Below, in pieces: positions 9,796-18,230 of a stretch of DNA of 64,000 bases. This DNA is from Desulfovibrio sp. Marseille-P6017 (GTDB taxonomy: Bacteria; Bacillota_A; Clostridia; Peptostreptococcales; Peptostreptococcaceae), in NCBI GenBank assembly GCA_900604495.1, contig UWOR01000006.1, positions 131,968 to 195,967 on the forward strand, given 5' to 3'. The stretch's first letter is position 1. The number at the start of each line of letters is the position of its first letter. The position numbers and the translations under genes were made by a program. Under the pieces are notes generated by a model. It searched no databases and was not told the DNA's origin. It saw only the letters and a program-made list of their open reading frames with translations.

Positions 9796-9900
9796 TCTTC
9801 TTCCATCCAGACTTTACTGTCGGCTTCGGAGTTTCACCGAATCTGCCATAAGGCTCGCGGGCTATAACCGCCGGTAAGGAATTTCACCTTGCCCTGAAGA
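9796..9900 (-). promoter_or_regulatory. FMN riboswitch (RFN element)
   Basis: Reading the minus strand, the RFN core is complete. AGGGCAAGGTGAAATTCC begins the aptamer and is followed by ACCGGCGGTTATAGCC, GCGAGCC and GGCAGATTCGGTGAAACTCC. It closes with the GACAGTAAAGTCTGGATGGAAG segment split over 9796-9822. The aptamer directly precedes the rib operon, so flavin synthesis is FMN-repressed. Confidence 0.97.
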
Positions 9901-9984
9901 TTTATATTTAATTTTAATTAAATTTTATATTACTGATTTTGGATTGTCAACAAAAACTTTAAACTATATTTTTTAATTAATATT

Positions 9985-10926
9985 TTATAACTTCGTATCT
10001 AATAAACTATTTTCACTTATTTCGTCTTTATTACCTTTTTTAACATAAGATAATATTATAATTGTAACAATAATACAAGTCATACCTAAAAAATCCATAA
10101 ATCCAAATGGATCTTTTAACCATATTACAGATAAAAATGCTGCTGATAAAGGTTCAACCGATCCTAATGTACTTGCTTCTGTTGGAAGTATATACTTTAA
10201 ACTTTCTAAATAACATTGAAATGCTATAAGTGTACCGAATACAACAACAAAAACAACACCTACAATTGAGTATATAGAAACTACTCCACTAAACTTCCAT
10301 GGTGGATTTATAAAACTAAAAGCTATACCTCCAATTAGCATCCCCCATCCAACAATTGTAGTAGAACTATATTTTTTTAATAACTCTATAGGTTGAAGTG
10401 TGTATAATGCTGAAGCAAAAGCTGATGCTAATCCCCAGAATAATGCTAATTCTGATATAGATAAACTATGTATATCACCTTTCGTAATTATGAAAAATAC
10501 GCCAATCATTGCCAAACCTATAGCAAAAACTTCATTTAACTTAGGTAACCTCTTGCAACGAAATGCCATATAGCACGTAATAATTACTGGTGATAAATAT
10601 TGAAGTATAGTCGCAGTTGCCGCATTGCCATGCTTAATTGCAGCAAAGTAAGTATATTGAACACCTAACATTCCTAATATACTAAATGATATAAGATTTG
10701 TTCTATCTTTTTTATTTTTCCAAATTTCTTTTATGCCTTTATCTTTTTTAATTAAACCTAAAAATAGTAATAATATCCCCGATGCTAATAGCCTAACAAC
10801 AACTAGCCATTCTGGGGTAAAACCGTTTTGTTGAAATAAAAATTGAGCTACGGTTCCAGATATTCCCCATAACATAGCTCCAAGCATAACTAAAGTTATA
10901 CCTTTCATACGTAAATTACTTATCAT
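9985..10926 (-). CDS. EamA/DMT-family transporter
   Basis: The 313-residue protein has ten hydrophobic segments arranged as two EamA repeats (start LVMLGAMLWGISGTVAQ; second repeat from ~150, LFWGLASAFASALYTL). The late motif GTLIAFQCYLESLKYILPTEAS is characteristic. Family members export amino acids or metabolites from the cytoplasm; the substrate is unknown. The MarR-type regulator at 11343 reads away from it and could control it, but this is inference from position only. Confidence 0.88.
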   Translation of the reverse strand: MISNLRMKGITLVMLGAMLWGISGTVAQFLFQQNGFTPEWLVVVRLLASGILLLFLGLIKKDKGIKEIWKNKKDRTNLISFSILGMLGVQYTYFAAIKHGNAATATILQYLSPVIITCYMAFRCKRLPKLNEVFAIGLAMIGVFFIITKGDIHSLSISELALFWGLASAFASALYTLQPIELLKKYSSTTIVGWGMLIGGIAFSFINPPWKFSGVVSIYSIVGVVFVVVFGTLIAFQCYLESLKYILPTEASTLGSVEPLSAAFLSVIWLKDPFGFMDFLGMTCIIVTIIILSYVKKGNKDEISENSLLDTKL

Positions 10927-11097
10927 AGATTTTTTCCTTTCCTTTGCTAAAATTTTATTAGTCTATAATATAATCCAAAATCAAACTTATAAATATTATC
11001 TTATAATTTCGACTCTTCAATAATTTTACTAATAATTTACACATATGACAATTAATATATTGCTTAATGCTGTAACTATATTAATGAGGTTTAAAAA

Positions 11098-11253
11098 ATG
11101 CAAGTAGATAAAGTACAGTTAGATAATAATTTAGTAGAAATATTAAAGCATTTTATAGTTGACTTCACCTTACTTATATACACAGATAACTTTTGTTTAT
11201 TCTATGAATACTATATAAGATGGTATTGGCATAAAGATAGTAAATTTTATTGA
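11098..11253 (+). CDS. Small open frame of uncertain status (51 aa)
   Basis: An ATG at 11098 follows AATGAGGT, a plausible ribosome site. The frame (MQVDKVQLDNN...) ends at TGA 11251-11253, ahead of the MarR gene on the same strand. The second half is rich in aromatic residues. It could be a leader ORF or the remnant of a regulator; no family is recognised. Confidence 0.3.
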   Translation: MQVDKVQLDNNLVEILKHFIVDFTLLIYTDNFCLFYEYYIRWYWHKDSKFY

Positions 11254-11342
11254 ATCTGCTAATAATTAATTAAGAAAATACCTATTTAAATATGGTATTA
11301 TATATAAAGATAAATATAGCTTATCTAGATTGGAGAATTGAT

Positions 11343-11786
11343 ATGAAGGATAAATATATTATTTATTTTATTAGTAGAACTAAAGCTAATATGATAAAAT
11401 TCATTGAAAATAAATTAAAAGAAAATAATTTAACTGACCTAATACCAACACATGGTAATATATTAACTGCTCTTTATGAAAGTGATAAGAAACTAACTAT
11501 GAAAGAGATAGCTAAAAAAATTGGTAAAGATAAATCTACAGTAACTTCACTAGTAAATAAACTTATAAGTTTAGGATATATAGAAAAAGAAAAGTCAGCT
11601 ATAGATAAACGTGTTACATATATAAGCTTAACTCAAAAAGCTATAGACATTGAGGATAAATTTAATTTTATTTCATCACAAGTAAGAGAAACTGCTTATA
11701 AAAATTTTACTAAAGAGAAAAAAGAAGAGTTTTTAAGATTACTTAGAAAGCTTAGCACAAACTTTAAAACTGAAAATAAAAAATAA
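11343..11786 (+). CDS. MarR-family transcriptional regulator
   Basis: The winged-helix regulator has ~147 residues from the ATG at 11343, preceded by TTGGAGAAT; a longer frame from 11292 lacks a good site. The recognition helix region KEIAKKIGKDKSTVTSLVNKL (split at ~residues 57-77) and the wing YIEKEKSAIDKRVTYISL are clear. Such proteins usually repress neighbouring efflux or redox genes on ligand binding. Its last ~48 bp overlap the converging nitroreductase fragment. Confidence 0.88.
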   Translation: MKDKYIIYFISRTKANMIKFIENKLKENNLTDLIPTHGNILTALYESDKKLTMKEIAKKIGKDKSTVTSLVNKLISLGYIEKEKSAIDKRVTYISLTQKAIDIEDKFNFISSQVRETAYKNFTKEKKEEFLRLLRKLSTNFKTENKK

Positions 11787-12146
11787 AAATGCCTCATTAT
11801 CTTTTAGTATTTTATACTCTATCATTTTATATTCTGAACCATATACCAGTACTACTGGAGCATTTCTAAAGCATGTATAATATTTTATTACACTCATATG
11901 TATTTTTCTATCTTTTTCAGTCTTTGCTATTTCACCTAATCTTTCATGACTTTTCGTTACTATATCAGCCATTTTATTAATTATCTCACGATTAGTTAGT
12001 ACAACAAAGTTCCAATTTTGTTGATGCTTTGGTGAAGGATCTTCAGTTGCTAATTCTAACATTTTTAATATATCTTCTTTTGGTACTACTTCATCTTTAA
12101 ATTTTCTTACACTTTTACGCATTTTTATTGCTTCTATAACATTCAT
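11739..12146 (-). pseudogene. Nitroreductase-family gene, 3' truncated
   Basis: The start is normal: RKSVRKFKDEVVPKEDILKMLELATEDPSPKHQQNWNF is split here as the FMN-binding RxxVRxF motif at ~10 and the SPKHQQNW motif at ~37-44. Homology stops after ~115 residues (VLVYGSEYK). The remaining ~20 residues (FLFFIFSFKVCAKLSK) are read antisense through the 3' end of the MarR gene. Full nitroreductases are ~170-200 aa and need the missing C-terminal part for FMN, so this is probably non-functional. It looks like a deletion junction. Confidence 0.8.
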
Positions 12147-12174
12147 AGTTGTACTCCTTTAATTATAAAATTAA

Positions 12175-12186
12175 TTTGACGTCAAA
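12175..12186. promoter_or_regulatory. Perfect 12-bp palindrome in a 330-bp intergenic stretch
   Basis: TTTGACGTCAAA lies ~30 bp upstream of the nitroreductase fragment start. Its symmetry and position fit an operator for a dimeric regulator, possibly the adjacent MarR protein. The rest of 12147-12475 holds no supported gene, only the AAAGG ribosome site region of the next gene. Confidence 0.45.
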
Positions 12187-12475
12187 CTTTTTTATATTAT
12201 GGATTATTTGGAATTTTTAGTATAATATAATGATAATTTAATTAGAAGGGCATAATTATAAAAAAAAATTTTTAAATTGAACTATATTTATACTAAGTGT
12301 TATCTGCTTTATAATAACATGTAAGTTATTTTTGAATTTATGTATTTACGTTGATGATAACTATACATAATTTTATAAACAAAATTAAGTTTATTGAGAT
12401 ATAATTTTAATAATATACAAGTTTATATAAATAAAATAAAGTATAAATTTAAACGAAAGGTTAATATATAAAACT

Positions 12476-13069
12476 ATGAACTTTACAGAAGAAATGAAAA
12501 AAAATAAACCTTATATTTATCACTATAAGGACATAAGTCCAGATTTAAAATCAAAAGCTAAAAATCTGCTATGGGAATTTAATAATTTAAGACCAGACAA
12601 TGAAAAAAGAAAACAAGATATTATAAAAGAACTTTTAGGTACAAGTACTCCTTTAACTTTTATAGAGTCAACATTTAAGTGCGATTATGGATTTAATATA
12701 CATTTTAGCGGTATGGCATTTGTAAATTATAATTGTGTAATGCTTGATACATCTCCTATTTATATAGGTAACGGTGTATTCATAGGTCCTGGAACTTGTA
12801 TTTCATGTGCAGGTCATGCCATTGATGCAACACAAAGATCTGAAGGTTTTGGTGATTCAAAGCCAATCAATATTGAAGATAATGTATGGTTAGGTGCAAA
12901 TTGTACTATCCTAGGAGGTATAACTATAGGAGAAGGTAGTATAATTGGTGCTGGAAGTGTCGTTACAAAAGATATACCTAAAGGTGTTATAGCTGTAGGT
13001 AATCCTTGCAAGGTATTAAGAGAAGTTACAGATGCTGACAAATGGGATTTAAATAATTTAAATAAATAG
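12476..13069 (+). CDS. Maltose O-acetyltransferase-like hexapeptide enzyme (second copy)
   Basis: The 197-residue LacA/Maa-type acetyltransferase has the N-terminal Mac cap (residues ~5-60) and FKCDYGFNIHFSG before the beta-helix. The conserved late turns (NVWLGANCTILGGITIGEG, VVTKDIPKGVIAVGNPCKV) are present. The catalytic His lies in SCAGHAID. It is clearly diverged from the copy at 2638. The gene stands alone between its own promoter region and a terminator. Confidence 0.88.
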   Translation: MNFTEEMKKNKPYIYHYKDISPDLKSKAKNLLWEFNNLRPDNEKRKQDIIKELLGTSTPLTFIESTFKCDYGFNIHFSGMAFVNYNCVMLDTSPIYIGNGVFIGPGTCISCAGHAIDATQRSEGFGDSKPINIEDNVWLGANCTILGGITIGEGSIIGAGSVVTKDIPKGVIAVGNPCKVLREVTDADKWDLNNLNK

Positions 13070-13080
13070 TAAATCAAAAT

Positions 13081-13131
13081 AATTAACTGTACTTAATCAT
13101 TTATTTTTTTTAATTATAGGTACAGTTAATT
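13081..13131. terminator. Terminator after the acetyltransferase
   Basis: AATTAACTGTAC and GTACAGTTAATT form a 12-bp perfect stem around a 27-nt AT-rich loop, 11 bp past the stop at 13069. Confidence 0.7.
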
Positions 13132-13174
13132 TTATTATATACTATTTTACTATTTCTAATAATTCCTTGGACAC

Positions 13175-13615
13175 TTACTCATATCTTTCATCTGATATCC
13201 CTAACTTTTTCTTAAATATATCATCATCCATTCTTTCTACTTTAACTTCATCACATTTATTAGCAATATATTTATACTCATCTCTACCTAATAAATATCC
13301 ATTAGAAAGTAGCCTTATAACTAATCCCTTACTTTTTATAAAATCTATAATATCACTAATCTTATCATTTACAAAAACTTCACCTTTTGAGTTAATAAAA
13401 ATTAACTCTGCATTACTTTCGTCTATAATACATTCTAATTCACTTAATAAATTATCCACACCATCAAATAATATTTGAGTATCTAGCTTATTTTTTTATC
13501 TACCTATAGGACAAAATATACAATCAAAATTGCAATATTTCTCTGGCAATATATTAATCTCTAATACTCTTTTCCCATCTTCTATATAAATATCTTTATG
13601 CGTAAAACTATTCAC
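13175..13615 (-). pseudogene. Radical SAM protein, nonsense-disrupted and truncated
   Basis: A GTG at 13615 with ribosome site AGGAGGGG opens a frame containing the radical SAM cluster motif CNFDCIFCPIG. An in-frame TAA follows near 13499; the same frame then continues from residue ~50 (LDTQILFDGVDNLL) to a stop at 13175. The joined product would be only ~146 residues and ends inside the SAM barrel (DDDIFKKKLGISDERYE), so the C-terminus is also lost. The original substrate is unknown. It lies directly downstream of a ykkC-class riboswitch. Confidence 0.75.
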
Positions 13616-13642
13616 TACTCAACCCCTCCTTAAAAATAGTAA

Positions 13643-13686
13643 TAAAAAAAAGCCATAGGAGTATTATAAAAAATATCTCCCAGGCT
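13643..13686 (-). terminator. Expression-platform terminator of the ykkC-class riboswitch
   Basis: On the minus strand AGCCTGGGAG pairs with CTCCTATGGCT and is followed by eight T. The left arm is the conserved 3' end of the aptamer, so ligand binding and termination are mutually exclusive. Confidence 0.8.
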
Positions 13687-13766
13687 TTTATCGTTCCGTG
13701 TACACAGTAAGCTGTGCGTTTTCTCTCGGAGCAGCCAGCTATAAACTGCGAAACCCTAGAAAACTA
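13673..13766 (-). promoter_or_regulatory. ykkC-class riboswitch (guanidine-I or a ykkC subtype-2 relative)
   Basis: The minus strand shows the ykkC landmarks in order: TCTAGGGTTTCGC, then TCCGAGAGAAAAC, then ACACGG followed by GATAAAAGCCTGGGAGA. In the guanidine-I consensus as I know it, the last block reads GGGACAAAAGCCCGGGAGA; here the G-rich part reads AACGA and CCC reads CCT. Those changes may reflect decay or a subtype with another ligand (ppGpp or PRPP). The controlled gene is the broken radical SAM gene. Confidence 0.8.
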
Positions 13767-13833
13767 AAATATAAAACTTGATTTTTTCAAAAAATATCAT
13801 GTTATCAATATCAAAGCAACTATATATATATAA

Positions 13834-15237
13834 TTATTTAGGAATTATTATTGTAAACATACTTCCTCTGTTCAATTCACTATCTACATATATGTCTCCA
13901 TTATGAGCATGTACTATACTTTTTGCTATAGTAAGACCTATTCCTATACCTCCGGTTTCTTTATCTCTAGATTTATCAACTCTATAAAATCTTTCAAATA
14001 TAAATTCTATATCACTTGTTGGAATTCCAACTCCGTTATCTTTAATAGATATAATTACATTATCTTTTTCCTCATATGATTTTATATTTATTTCCCCATC
14101 TCTATTAGTATACTTAATAGCATTAGATAATAAATTTACTATAACTTGAGAAAACTGATTTTTATCAATATTAATATTTATTTTAGCTAAATTACAATTA
14201 ATTTTTATATTTTTAGCTAAAGCAGCACTTTCACAGTTATATACAATATTTTGTATAAGTTTCTGTAAATTAACATTAGATTTGTTTAGAGCATTTTTCT
14301 CACTATCATATTTTGATAAAAGTCTAAGACTACCTACCAAATCACTTAAGCGACTTACTTCTTCTCTTATACTTACAAGTCTATCTGTCGTCATATCCCA
14401 AATTCCATCTATCATTGCATCTAGATGACCTTGAATACTAGTGAGTGGTGTCCTAAGTTCATGAGCTACATCAGTAGTTATCCTTTTTCTCAGCTGCTCT
14501 TGTTCATTTAATTTGTAAGATAGCTTATTTATGGATTCCACTAATTCTTTAACTTCTTTTATATTATTTTTGTACTCAACTTTATTTTTATATTTTCCAT
14601 CACCAATAGTTTTAGCCATCATAGATACTTTTTCTATAGGACTTGATATTGACTTTGAAATGATTAAAGATATTATAATCACGCTACCTATGGATATAAT
14701 ACTTATAATTTTCATAAAAGTATTTATTATATTCAGAAACATAATATCATTTTCCATATAATATAGTGATTCATAATATAATATCTGTCCATATCCAACT
14801 ATATTATTATTTTCTCCATATATATCAACCTTATATTCCTTTAATCTAGCACTCCAATTATCTTCTATACTCTCCATATTTTCTCTTATATTATTTAATA
14901 TCTTATTGGATAAACTGTTTTCATCTTCAAATATTCCATATATAACTTCATTATTTATATCGTATATTTCTAAGGCAATCCCTTTTCCTATGGAGTCTTC
15001 GCATAAACCTTTTATTAAATCAATATCCCATACTTTATCCTTGTAAATATTTTTCAAATCAAAATTTATTAAATGTTCAACCTCAGATTTGTTACTATCA
15101 TCTACATATTTTCCAAACTCATTTTCAAAAGTTCTTCTTACAAATACGGTTATTACTAAAACTGTTAGAGTCATTATTATTGCAAAAGATATTATTATTT
15201 TATTTCTTAGAGATATAACTTTATTATTTAAGCCCAA
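13834..15237 (-). CDS. Two-component sensor histidine kinase
   Basis: The 467-residue membrane kinase has an N-terminal membrane segment (~12-32), an extracytoplasmic sensor domain (~33-165), a second membrane segment (~168-192) and a HAMP linker. The H-box is TTDVAHELRTPLTSIQGHL, with phospho-acceptor His ~260. ATP-binding N, G1 and G2 boxes follow (VNLLSNAIKYT, IKDNGVGI, GGIGIGLTIAKSI). It overlaps the response regulator gene by 14 bp, so they are translationally coupled. The stimulus is unknown. Confidence 0.93.
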   Translation of the reverse strand: MGLNNKVISLRNKIIISFAIIMTLTVLVITVFVRRTFENEFGKYVDDSNKSEVEHLINFDLKNIYKDKVWDIDLIKGLCEDSIGKGIALEIYDINNEVIYGIFEDENSLSNKILNNIRENMESIEDNWSARLKEYKVDIYGENNNIVGYGQILYYESLYYMENDIMFLNIINTFMKIISIISIGSVIIISLIISKSISSPIEKVSMMAKTIGDGKYKNKVEYKNNIKEVKELVESINKLSYKLNEQEQLRKRITTDVAHELRTPLTSIQGHLDAMIDGIWDMTTDRLVSIREEVSRLSDLVGSLRLLSKYDSEKNALNKSNVNLQKLIQNIVYNCESAALAKNIKINCNLAKININIDKNQFSQVIVNLLSNAIKYTNRDGEINIKSYEEKDNVIISIKDNGVGIPTSDIEFIFERFYRVDKSRDKETGGIGIGLTIAKSIVHAHNGDIYVDSELNRGSMFTIIIPK

Positions 15238-15934
15238 ACTTATACCCTATACCATATACAGTTTGTATAATTTTACAGTCTTTATGGTCTACTTCTATTT
15301 TTTGTCTTAAATTTTTTATATGACTATCAATAACTCTATCGTCTTTTTCATAATATCCTTCTACTAAATTATCTAAAATCTCAACTCTTGTATATACTCT
15401 TTTAGGATTAGATGCCATCATTAATAATATTTTATACTCAGTACTAGTTAAAGAAATAAATTTACCTCTTACCTTAACCTCATATGATGAAGTGTTTATT
15501 TCAATTTCATTTCCAAATTTTATAATACCACTATCACATTTATCACTTAAGTTTTTACTTCTTTTTAGAATAACCTTAACTCTAAGTACAAGTTCCCTTA
15601 CATTAAATGGTTTACACAAATAGTCATCACAACCTAAATCAAACCCTTCTATTCTATCTTCATCTTCAATTTTAGCAGTAAGCATTATTACAGGTACTTC
15701 AGACTTATTCCTAATAGACCTGCAAATGTTCTCACCACTTATATCTGGAAGCATTCTATCTAATATAACTAAATCATATTTATCATTGTTAAAATACTCT
15801 ATAGCAGTATTTCCATCATAAGCAACAGAAGTACAATATCCTTCCTTATCCAAATAAGCCTTCACAAATTCACAAATTTTTTTCTCATCATCAACAACCA
15901 ATATATTAACCATATAAAGTCTCCTAAAATTCAA
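15224..15934 (-). CDS. OmpR-family response regulator
   Basis: The protein has 236 residues. The receiver domain (~6-120) has the acidic pocket VVDDEKK, phospho-acceptor Asp in LVILDRMLPD and the conserved Lys in YLCKPFNVREL. The C-terminal winged helix (~140-233) shows LTSTEYKILLMMASNPKRV and VDSHIKNLRQKI-like residues (VIDSHIKNLRQKIE). It is paired with the kinase at 13834. The better start is MVNILVVDDE at ~15913, after AGGAGAC. Confidence 0.94.
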   Translation of the reverse strand: MNFRRLYMVNILVVDDEKKICEFVKAYLDKEGYCTSVAYDGNTAIEYFNNDKYDLVILDRMLPDISGENICRSIRNKSEVPVIMLTAKIEDEDRIEGFDLGCDDYLCKPFNVRELVLRVKVILKRSKNLSDKCDSGIIKFGNEIEINTSSYEVKVRGKFISLTSTEYKILLMMASNPKRVYTRVEILDNLVEGYYEKDDRVIDSHIKNLRQKIEVDHKDCKIIQTVYGIGYKFGLK

Positions 15935-16030
15935 ATTTATCTGCTAACTATAGTATAACGTACAATCACTTTAATATTAAACTATCAACTAAAATATAAA
16001 AATGGATATCTAAAATAGCCCTCTATATTC

Positions 16031-17365
16031 CTAAATTCCTAAGAGAGTTTTTGCAAAAGTGAAGTATACCATTAGAGCAAAGGCATCTACTATAGTAGTT
16101 ATTAGTGGACTGGCCATTATTGCAGGATCAAACTTCAATTTCTTTGCTATAATTGGTAGTAAACTTCCTACAACCTTTGCTATTATTACTGTGAAAAATA
16201 AACTTCCACACACAGTAAGAGAAATTATTAAATCAGTTTTTTCTAATAAATATATTCTTAAGAAATTTACAATCGTAAGAATAGATGCAACTATTAAACT
16301 TACTCTAAATTCCTTGTACATAACCTTTAAATAATCTTTTATTTTTATATCACCTAACGCTAGGCCTCTTATTACTAAAGTTGAAGATTGTGACCCTGCA
16401 TTACCACCAGTATCCATAAGCATTGGTATAAATGCTGCAAGTATTACTACAGATTGTAATACATCATCAAATTTTTTAATAATTGAGCCTGTTATGGTTG
16501 CAGATATCATAAGAACTAAAAGCCAAATAACTCTATGTTTTGCAAGCTCTATAACTGGAGTCTTTAAATACGGAACTTCATTAGGTTTCATAGCTGCCAT
16601 TATTTGAAAATCCTCTGTATTTTCTTTATCAATTATATCTATAATATCATCTACTGTTATTATTCCTACTAATCTATTTTCACCATCTACTACTGGCATA
16701 CATGTTAAGTCATATTTTTTAAATTCAGATGCAACTACTTCTTGATCTTCTATAGTTTTAGAAGTGATTATATTTTTATCCATTATGTTCTTTATAATAG
16801 TATTTTCATCATTTAAAATTAATTGTCTTAAAGGTAGTACTCCTTTTAATTTTCTATTTTTATCAATTATAAAACAAGTATCAACATCTTCTTTATCTAG
16901 ACATTCATATCTTATATAGTTTATCGCTTCCTTAATCGTCATACTTTCTTTTAAATCTATAAATTCTATAGTCATTATTGATCCCGCAGAATTTTCATTA
17001 TACTTTAAAAATTGATTTATAAGTTCTCTCTTTTCCTTTGAAGTATTTTTTAAAACTTTTTTTACGATATGAGATGGTAATTCTTCTATAAAATCTACTG
17101 TATCATCTAAGAATAGTTTATCTACTATTTCTTTTATTTCACTATCTGTAATTGACTGTATTATATATTGCTTCATATCTTTATCTAAATATGAAAAAAC
17201 CTCTGCAGCTACATCTTTTGGTAGTATCCTAAATGCTAATACTACTTCTTCTCCACTTAAATAAATCATATCTTTAGCTATGTCTACTGAGTTTAATCCT
17301 TGAAAATACTCACTTAGCTCTAATATTTTTCTTTCTTCTATTAAATTGCTTATTACTTGTACCAT
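16031..17365 (-). CDS. mgtE: Magnesium transporter/channel, MgtE family
   Basis: The 444-residue protein has the complete MgtE layout. An N-terminal superhelical domain (~5-125) is followed by two CBS domains (IMTIEFIDLKESMT..., ~130-250), a plug-helix region and five membrane segments (~280-444). The pore signature PMLMDTGGNAGSQSSTLVIRG is split over ~315-335. Cytosolic Mg2+ gates the channel through the CBS domains. No M-box riboswitch is visible upstream. Confidence 0.95.
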   Translation of the reverse strand: MVQVISNLIEERKILELSEYFQGLNSVDIAKDMIYLSGEEVVLAFRILPKDVAAEVFSYLDKDMKQYIIQSITDSEIKEIVDKLFLDDTVDFIEELPSHIVKKVLKNTSKEKRELINQFLKYNENSAGSIMTIEFIDLKESMTIKEAINYIRYECLDKEDVDTCFIIDKNRKLKGVLPLRQLILNDENTIIKNIMDKNIITSKTIEDQEVVASEFKKYDLTCMPVVDGENRLVGIITVDDIIDIIDKENTEDFQIMAAMKPNEVPYLKTPVIELAKHRVIWLLVLMISATITGSIIKKFDDVLQSVVILAAFIPMLMDTGGNAGSQSSTLVIRGLALGDIKIKDYLKVMYKEFRVSLIVASILTIVNFLRIYLLEKTDLIISLTVCGSLFFTVIIAKVVGSLLPIIAKKLKFDPAIMASPLITTIVDAFALMVYFTFAKTLLGI

Positions 17366-17380
17366 GATAATCTCCCTTTT

Positions 17381-17434
17381 ATAGAGTTCATATCATTTAA
17401 GTAATCTTTTTGTGATATAATATATGAACTCTAT
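17381..17434. promoter_or_regulatory. Leader hairpin directly upstream of mgtE
   Basis: A 13-bp inverted repeat (ATAGAGTTCATAT and its complement) encloses ~28 nt and ends a few bases before the AAGGGAG ribosome site. A T-run lies on the plus-strand side. It may be a terminator for rightward transcripts or a 5'-UTR control element for mgtE. Confidence 0.45.
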
Positions 17435-17544
17435 TTTTATATTTTTATTATTTTTTATCAGTAGAGGATCACTGTCCATATAAATCACAACCTTTCATTT
17501 TATTTTATTAATCAATTATATGAAATAAATATGTAGAACTTATG

Positions 17545-17616
17545 AAGATAGTAATAAAAAATAACTGTACCTAATAATTTATAATCTTAGATACAGTTAT
17601 TTTTTATTACTATCTT
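17545..17616. terminator. 25-bp perfect-stem hairpin
   Basis: Arms 17545-17569 and 17592-17616 are exact complements, each containing a six-base homopolymer that can serve as U-tract. It lies between mgtE and the phosphoesterase remnant. Confidence 0.7.
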
Positions 17617-17669
17617 AAATTCTCAATTTTTTAAATATTCTATTCTTAAATTTAAATTAGTTATTTATT

Positions 17670-17958
17670 TTACTTTGCACTACCTTCCCTTATAAGTCTT
17701 GCAAAATCATAAGCTACTTCCACTATTTCAACTTTAACATTCGTATCTGATATATCTATAATAACATAATTTGCATCAGGTTTATTAGTTTTTGGCTTTC
17801 CTATACTACCTACATTTACAAGGAGTTTTTCACCATAATATTTTGCATATGGTATATGAGTATGTCCACAAACTAGTATATCTTTATCTAAGCCACTCGT
17901 AACTTCATCTGCTTCTCTAGAGTTTTCTTTTAAATATTCATTTATGACTCCTCCTATT
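17670..17958 (-). pseudogene. Metallophosphoesterase (YfcE-like), 5' half missing
   Basis: The minus strand codes for the C-terminal ~93 residues of a calcineurin-like phosphoesterase. The metal-binding GHTH (VCGHTHIPYAKYY) is intact, followed by LVNVGSIGKPKTN. The frame has no start, and the N-terminal metal ligands (DxH, GDxxD, GNH) are absent. The break is near 17958, where AT-rich non-coding DNA begins. Confidence 0.78.
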
Positions 17959-18159
17959 TGGATGATTTACTTTGTTCATTAAAATATTCACATATATAGC
18001 TACATATAACTCTTATCTTTCATAAAATTTTCCTATATAGTTTATATTAAATAATTATTATTTTATTCTTTCATTATACCATTGTATAAGTTTGAATTGT
18101 ATTTTTATATCTTTAAAATTAAAATATAAGCAATTATAAAACTCGTATTAATTAAATCT

Positions 18160-18220
18160 AAATATAATACCAATAAAGTCCAGTAAATATTATTTACTGG
18201 ACTTTATTGGTATTATATTT
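18160..18220 (-). terminator. 29-bp perfect palindromic hairpin after the DUF819 gene
   Basis: Arms 18160-18188 and 18192-18220 are exact complements with a 3-nt loop. The position 11 bp after the stop at 18231 suggests a terminator, but the stem is unusually long. Confidence 0.7.
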
Positions 18221-18230
18221 ATAACTCATA

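Noticed and set aside
12814..13077. Minus-strand frame over the acetyltransferase
   Set aside because: It is the complement of hexapeptide repeats, whose bias keeps the antisense frame open.
17366..17560. M-box magnesium riboswitch before mgtE
   Set aside because: Only a simple inverted repeat is present; none of the M-box conserved blocks could be found.
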